A stretch of 64,000 nt of DNA from Limosilactobacillus mucosae DSM 13345 (lineage in GTDB: Bacteria > Bacillota > Bacilli > Lactobacillales > Lactobacillaceae): NCBI RefSeq assembly GCF_001436025.1, contig NZ_AZEQ01000006.1, positions 40,523 to 104,522 of the forward strand, written 5' to 3'. Under the pieces are notes generated by a model that ran no database searches, had not been told where the DNA came from, and saw only the letters and a program-made list of their open reading frames with translations. Made by a program: the position numbers and the translations under genes. The first letter of the stretch is position 1. Every line of letters starts with the position of its first letter. Below, piece after piece: positions 60,322-64,000 of this stretch.

Positions 60322-61752
60322 ATGACATCTTTACTACGCAAAAAAGATATCAATGCCTTGATTAGTCACGCATCGCCATTAAAGCGAACGCTACGTACCT
60401 GGGATCTGACTTTCCTGGGAATTGGTGCCATCATCGGTACGGGGATTTTTGTTTTAACTGGGAAAGGGGCCCTTACTGCTGGACCAGCCCTTTCCATTTC
60501 ATTTTTGATCGCGGCACTTTGCTGCGGCTTTGCTGGCCTTTGTTATGCTGAATTTGCATCAATGGCACCAATTGCTGGCTCGGCCTACACTTATTCTTAC
60601 ATTGCATTTGGTGAAATCATCGCTTTTATTATTGGCTGGGATCTGATCCTGGAATACGCGCTTAGTGCCGCAACTGTGGCCGTTGGGTGGTCGGGTTATT
60701 TTGTCAACCTGCTCGATAATTTTGGGATTCATATTCCAACGGCTTTAACGGCGGCGGCTGGGACCACGCCTGGTGTTACTAGTTACTTCAACTTACCGGC
60801 TTTCTTGGTCGTTTTGATCATTACCTGGGTCATCTCGATGGGAATCACGCAAACTAAGCGAGTCAACGATACAATGGTAATTGTCAAATTGCTGGTCATT
60901 ATTCTCTTTATTGCCTGCACGGTTTGGTTCATCAAGCCGCAAAACTGGCATCCTTTCAGCCCATATGGATGGTATTCGCATCATAATGGTACGGCGACCG
61001 GAATTATTCCGGGGGCTTCGATCGTCTTCTTCTCGTTTATCGGTTTTGATTCGGTCTCATCCAGTGCCGAAGAAACGATCAATCCTAGCAAGACTTTACC
61101 GCGTGGGATTCTGCTCTCGCTGATTATCTCAACGATTCTGTACTTCTGCATGACGCTTACGATGACTGGCGTCGTTCGCTACCCAGTTTTCCGGAAATAT
61201 ATCAATGCGCCGGTGCTGGCGGTTTTGGCGAAGACTGGTCAAAGCTGGCTGTCGATTATCGTATCGATTGGTGCTATTCTTGGGATGACCACCGTTATTC
61301 TGGTTCAGCTGTATGGTCAATCAAGAATCAGCTATTCAATGTCACGGGATGGCCTTTTTCCGAAGTTCTTCGGTCAAGTTGATGAAAAACACCAAACGCC
61401 TTTTAAAGGGACTTGGTTTTTCGGCATCATTACTTCGCTTGGAGCCGGCTTGATCAACTTAAACATTCTATCTGAATTGGTTAACATTGGGACACTGACT
61501 GCCTTCATCCTGGTTTCGGCGGGAATCTTGATCATGCGCTATACGCAGCCTGATCTGCATCGTGGTTTTAAAGCACCGGGCGTTCCGTTTACCCCGATCA
61601 TTTCGATTATTTTCTGCTTAACGCTGGTAGCAGGACTTAACTGGGAAACCTGGGTTCGATTCTTTGTCTGGCTGGCTCTGGGAATGGCGCTTTACTTTGG
61701 CTATGGTCGGCGGCATTCTCATTTAAATCCAAACTACAAAGGAGCTGATTAA
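60322..61752 (+). CDS. APC-family amino acid permease (cationic amino-acid transporter-like)
   Basis: 476 residues, 12 membrane helices. GIGAIIGTGIFVLTGKGA near residue 34 is the consensus APC motif; EFASMAPIAGSAYTYSY, FIGFDSVSSSAEE. Belongs to the CAT/YfnA subgroup. Substrate unknown, possibly a neutral or basic amino acid. GAAGGGAG upstream. A universal stress protein follows after one base. Confidence 0.9.
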   Translation: MTSLLRKKDINALISHASPLKRTLRTWDLTFLGIGAIIGTGIFVLTGKGALTAGPALSISFLIAALCCGFAGLCYAEFASMAPIAGSAYTYSYIAFGEIIAFIIGWDLILEYALSAATVAVGWSGYFVNLLDNFGIHIPTALTAAAGTTPGVTSYFNLPAFLVVLIITWVISMGITQTKRVNDTMVIVKLLVIILFIACTVWFIKPQNWHPFSPYGWYSHHNGTATGIIPGASIVFFSFIGFDSVSSSAEETINPSKTLPRGILLSLIISTILYFCMTLTMTGVVRYPVFRKYINAPVLAVLAKTGQSWLSIIVSIGAILGMTTVILVQLYGQSRISYSMSRDGLFPKFFGQVDEKHQTPFKGTWFFGIITSLGAGLINLNILSELVNIGTLTAFILVSAGILIMRYTQPDLHRGFKAPGVPFTPIISIIFCLTLVAGLNWETWVRFFVWLALGMALYFGYGRRHSHLNPNYKGAD

Positions 61753-61753
61753 A

Positions 61754-62182
61754 ATGGCCTACAAAAATATTTTAGTCGGGATTGATGGTTCTAAACGTGC
61801 TGAACGAGCTTTTGAAACAGCGGTTGATCTGGCCAAGGTTTTTTCGGCCAAACTGTACTTGGTCTGGGTAGTCAATCGTGACCGCGGGATGGATTCATCA
61901 TTTGGAGTCAATGAGGATTTCTACCAGGATTTTGCCAAACGTACCAAAAAACAGCTGCAGATCTATTTGAAAAAAGCACAGGATAAAGGAGCAGATGCCA
62001 GTGCCACGGTGATTATCGGCAGCATTAAAACCGTGCTTGCTTATGATTTTCCTGATCAGCATGATATTGATCTGATTGTCCTTGGCAGTACCGGGATCAA
62101 TGCCGTTGAAAAAATGCTGCAGGGGTCGCATACCGATTATGTCGTTCGTCATGCCAAGGCCGATGTGCTGGTAGTCAAGTAG
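61754..62182 (+). CDS. Universal stress protein UspA
   Basis: 142 residues. ATP-binding pattern VLGSTGINAVEKMLQGSHTDYVV (Gx2Gx9G(S/T)), NILVGIDGSKRAERA at the N-terminus. It is one base after the permease stop, so translation is coupled. Linked UspA proteins often modulate transporters or respond to stress; no specific role can be given. Confidence 0.92.
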   Translation: MAYKNILVGIDGSKRAERAFETAVDLAKVFSAKLYLVWVVNRDRGMDSSFGVNEDFYQDFAKRTKKQLQIYLKKAQDKGADASATVIIGSIKTVLAYDFPDQHDIDLIVLGSTGINAVEKMLQGSHTDYVVRHAKADVLVVK

Positions 62183-62222
62183 ATAGATTTTTTATCGACA
62201 CGTCATTAAGGAGGAAGTTTCC

Positions 62223-63407
62223 ATGAGTAAAATTGCATCACTGGTTCCAGAAAGTTTAAAGTCATCCAAGCCATCACTGATTCGAGTGCTTAACAATAAA
62301 TACGGCAGTGATCCAGAAGTCGTTAATCTGACAGTTGGCGAGCCGGATTTTAAAACGGCCGATCATGTTAAGCTGGCGGCAATCAAAAGTATTCTTGACG
62401 ATCATACGCACTATCCGCACAACTGGGGGACACTAGGTCTGCGTAAGGCAATCAGCGAATATCTGGCAGACGACTTGGACCTTCACTATGATCCAGAAGG
62501 CGAAATCTTCGTTACAGAAGGTGCCAGTGGAGCCATCAGTACGATTATTGCCGGTTTATGTCAGCCAGGTGACGTCGTATTGATCCCTTGCCCTGCCTAC
62601 ACGCTTTATCGAATCAATGCCGAGCTGCGTGATGCCAAAGCGGTTGAACTGGAAACTGCCGAGCCTGACTTTAAGGTGACGCCGGAATTATTGAAAAAGG
62701 CGTTGGACAAATATGGTGAAAAGGTAAAGGTGCTGGTTCTCAACTATCCAGTCAATCCAACTGGTGTCACCTATACTCCTGATGAGGTCCGGGCACTGGC
62801 TGATCTCCTCAAGGACTACAACGTTGCCATTTTGGATGATGAGATCTATGCCGACCTGCTTTATGAAGGTGAGCATCTGCCAATGGCTAAGCTGCTGCCA
62901 GACCAGACCCTTTATGTCAGTGGGGTGTCTAAAAATGCCGCAATGACTGGCTGGCGGGTTGGTTATATCTGCGGACCGCGTGATGTTTTAGGAGCACTGG
63001 CCAAGGTACATCAAGCCGCAATCTCGACCAATGCCACGATGAACATGGATGCCGCTGAAGAAGCCCTCCGTCATGGCAAGGCTGATACTGCTCAAATGAA
63101 AGCAGAATATGATCGGCGGCGGCAGTTCTTAATGACCGCTATGGATAAGATTGGTTTCCAATACACTAAGCCAATGGGGGCCTTTTATCTGTGGGTCAAG
63201 ATTCCAGACAGCTTTGATGGCGATTCGATGGCCTATGCAGAGCATCTGGCAGAAAAAGCTAAAGTAGCCATTGTTCCGGCAGCGGCCTTCACCAAGCTTC
63301 CCGTGCGCTACTTTAGAATCTCATATGCGGCTTCAATGGAAAAACTTAAGCGGGCAGTTGATGGACTGGCCAAAGTTTTTGCAGAAGACGGTTCATTCTA
63401 CGACTAG
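62223..63407 (+). CDS. Class I/II aminotransferase
   Basis: 394 residues, PLP fold-type I. NLTVGEPDF, NWGTLGLRKAI, TEGASGAIS, NYPVNPTG, ILDDEIYADL, and the PLP Lys in SGVSKNAAMTGWRVGY. It resembles aspartate/aromatic aminotransferases of lactobacilli (AraT/PatA type); the amino donor is uncertain. GGAGGA precedes the ATG. It follows the permease and UspA gene with a 40-base gap. Confidence 0.9.
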   Translation: MSKIASLVPESLKSSKPSLIRVLNNKYGSDPEVVNLTVGEPDFKTADHVKLAAIKSILDDHTHYPHNWGTLGLRKAISEYLADDLDLHYDPEGEIFVTEGASGAISTIIAGLCQPGDVVLIPCPAYTLYRINAELRDAKAVELETAEPDFKVTPELLKKALDKYGEKVKVLVLNYPVNPTGVTYTPDEVRALADLLKDYNVAILDDEIYADLLYEGEHLPMAKLLPDQTLYVSGVSKNAAMTGWRVGYICGPRDVLGALAKVHQAAISTNATMNMDAAEEALRHGKADTAQMKAEYDRRRQFLMTAMDKIGFQYTKPMGAFYLWVKIPDSFDGDSMAYAEHLAEKAKVAIVPAAAFTKLPVRYFRISYAASMEKLKRAVDGLAKVFAEDGSFYD

Positions 63408-63476
63408 TGATGCTGAATTACCGGTATTCAATCCAGGGATGTCGGCAACTGAATAACAAAACAATCGGACAAAAGC

Positions 63477-63515
63477 AAAAACAGGCTCGAGAAATTTTCT
63501 CAAGCCTGTTTTTAT
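63477..63515 (+). terminator. Terminator after the aminotransferase
   Basis: ACAGGCTCGAGA and TCTCAAGCCTGT pair with one mismatch, then T5. Confidence 0.85.
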
Positions 63516-63569
63516 ATATATAAATTAGTATGATAAGAAATGTCGATATATTTATGGTATTGATTGTGT

Positions 63570-63872
63570 TTAAAGAATTTGGCGCCAGTTCTCCCCATAA
63601 CGTCTTCTCAGTTCTCTTTCGGCTGAGCCGCTAAGCATTAGATCATTGGATTGAGTTGCCCAATATACGAGATCTTCTTTTGTGGCATTATGAGTTTTTT
63701 CGAAGTTATTGCTGACCTTTTTATCGAGGTCTGCATCTACCTTAAATGCCCAGTAAATGATAGATACGATCCCTAAACCAATTGCTCCTAGCATATGACC
63801 CCACTTAATGCCTTTTTTAGCGTGAAGATACCAACAAATACCTAATACAATTATAAGAATAATAAGAAACAT
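63570..63872 (-). CDS. Hypothetical small membrane protein
   Basis: 100 residues. Two N-terminal membrane helices (about 1-14 and 26-44), then a charged cytoplasmic part with NATKEDLVYWATQSNDLML and a basic end. GGGGAGAG before the ATG. Not recognised as a known family. It lies in an A+T-rich end region and could be accessory. Confidence 0.6.
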   Translation of the reverse strand: MFLIILIIVLGICWYLHAKKGIKWGHMLGAIGLGIVSIIYWAFKVDADLDKKVSNNFEKTHNATKEDLVYWATQSNDLMLSGSAERELRRRYGENWRQIL

Positions 63873-64000
63873 AATAGCTCTCCCCTAAGATCTATTGCTT
63901 GATAAAAAACAATTGCTAATTAATATTATTAAGTTAAATAACATTATATATATCTATATATGGTCAATACTTTAATTGAGAGTGTCAATAATTTTGTGTA

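Noticed and set aside
1..64000. CRISPR array
   Set aside because: No run of evenly spaced repeats of 25-40 bases is visible on either strand, and no cas genes are present.

Overview
This window is chromosomal DNA from a lactic acid bacterium, most likely a Limosilactobacillus-type lactobacillus. The evidence is gene order (yqeK-rsfS-methyltransferase-tmcAL-yceD-rpmF; pheST; udk-greA; rplU-prp-rpmA; asp23-nusB-folD-xseAB-ispA-tlyA-argR-recN), lactobacillar small proteins (DUF3042, YqgQ, L27 with a cleavable N-terminus), frequent TTG/GTG starts behind strong GGAGG sites, and about 50 percent G+C in ordinary genes. Species cannot be fixed from the sequence alone.

Layout. 1-3.8 kb: ribosome and tRNA housekeeping operon ending in L32. 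3.9-6.1 kb: an OmpR-type two-component system. 6.2-9.5 kb (minus): MATE exporter, deformylase paralogue, YidC lipoprotein insertase, acylphosphatase. 9.6-16.9 kb: rRNA methyltransferase, HD protein with HxlR regulator, T-box-controlled pheST, a truncated MltG-like protein, udk, greA. 17-19.3 kb: a copper module (membrane-anchored cupredoxin and P1B ATPase) with a cop-box promoter. 19.4-31 kb: YfhO, PBP2b, L33, the 5-FCL/rhomboid/yqgQ/glcK group, Cys-less rhodanese, DUF3042, miaA, glnA, and a tiny basic protein. 31.2-33.7 kb: an uncharacterised three-gene operon ending in a dUTPase-like protein.

33.8-38.6 kb is a mosaic accessory island abutting a tRNA-Arg(TCT) gene. It contains a possible tiny hydrophobic peptide gene, a tyrosine-recombinase 3' fragment, a G+C-rich UvrA2 (ABC, drug-resistance type) gene under a striking palindromic promoter, a decayed ISL3-type transposase, an orphan gene, and two copies of a hairpin/repeat module near the two ends.

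38.8-47.8 kb: TetR regulator, rplU with its leader, prp-rpmA, an orphan citX, a structured intergenic repeat, a cysteine-synthesis operon (MetA-family acyltransferase and cysK), and a divergent cluster of two GT8 glycosyltransferases and two PlsC-like acyltransferases facing a TetR regulator across an inverted repeat. 47.9-57.1 kb: the pepP-like to recN housekeeping run, with a 2H phosphoesterase where elongation factor P is commonly found. 57.8-60 kb: a PadR/HAAS/DUF4097/PspC envelope-stress operon. 60.3-63.9 kb: amino-acid permease, UspA protein, aminotransferase and a small membrane protein.

The most notable signal is upstream of the cysteine operon on the minus strand. A short open frame with its own ribosome site carries three consecutive Cys codons and a fourth near its end, and is followed by a strong intrinsic terminator before the first structural gene. 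This is the architecture of a cysteine-sensing transcription attenuator.
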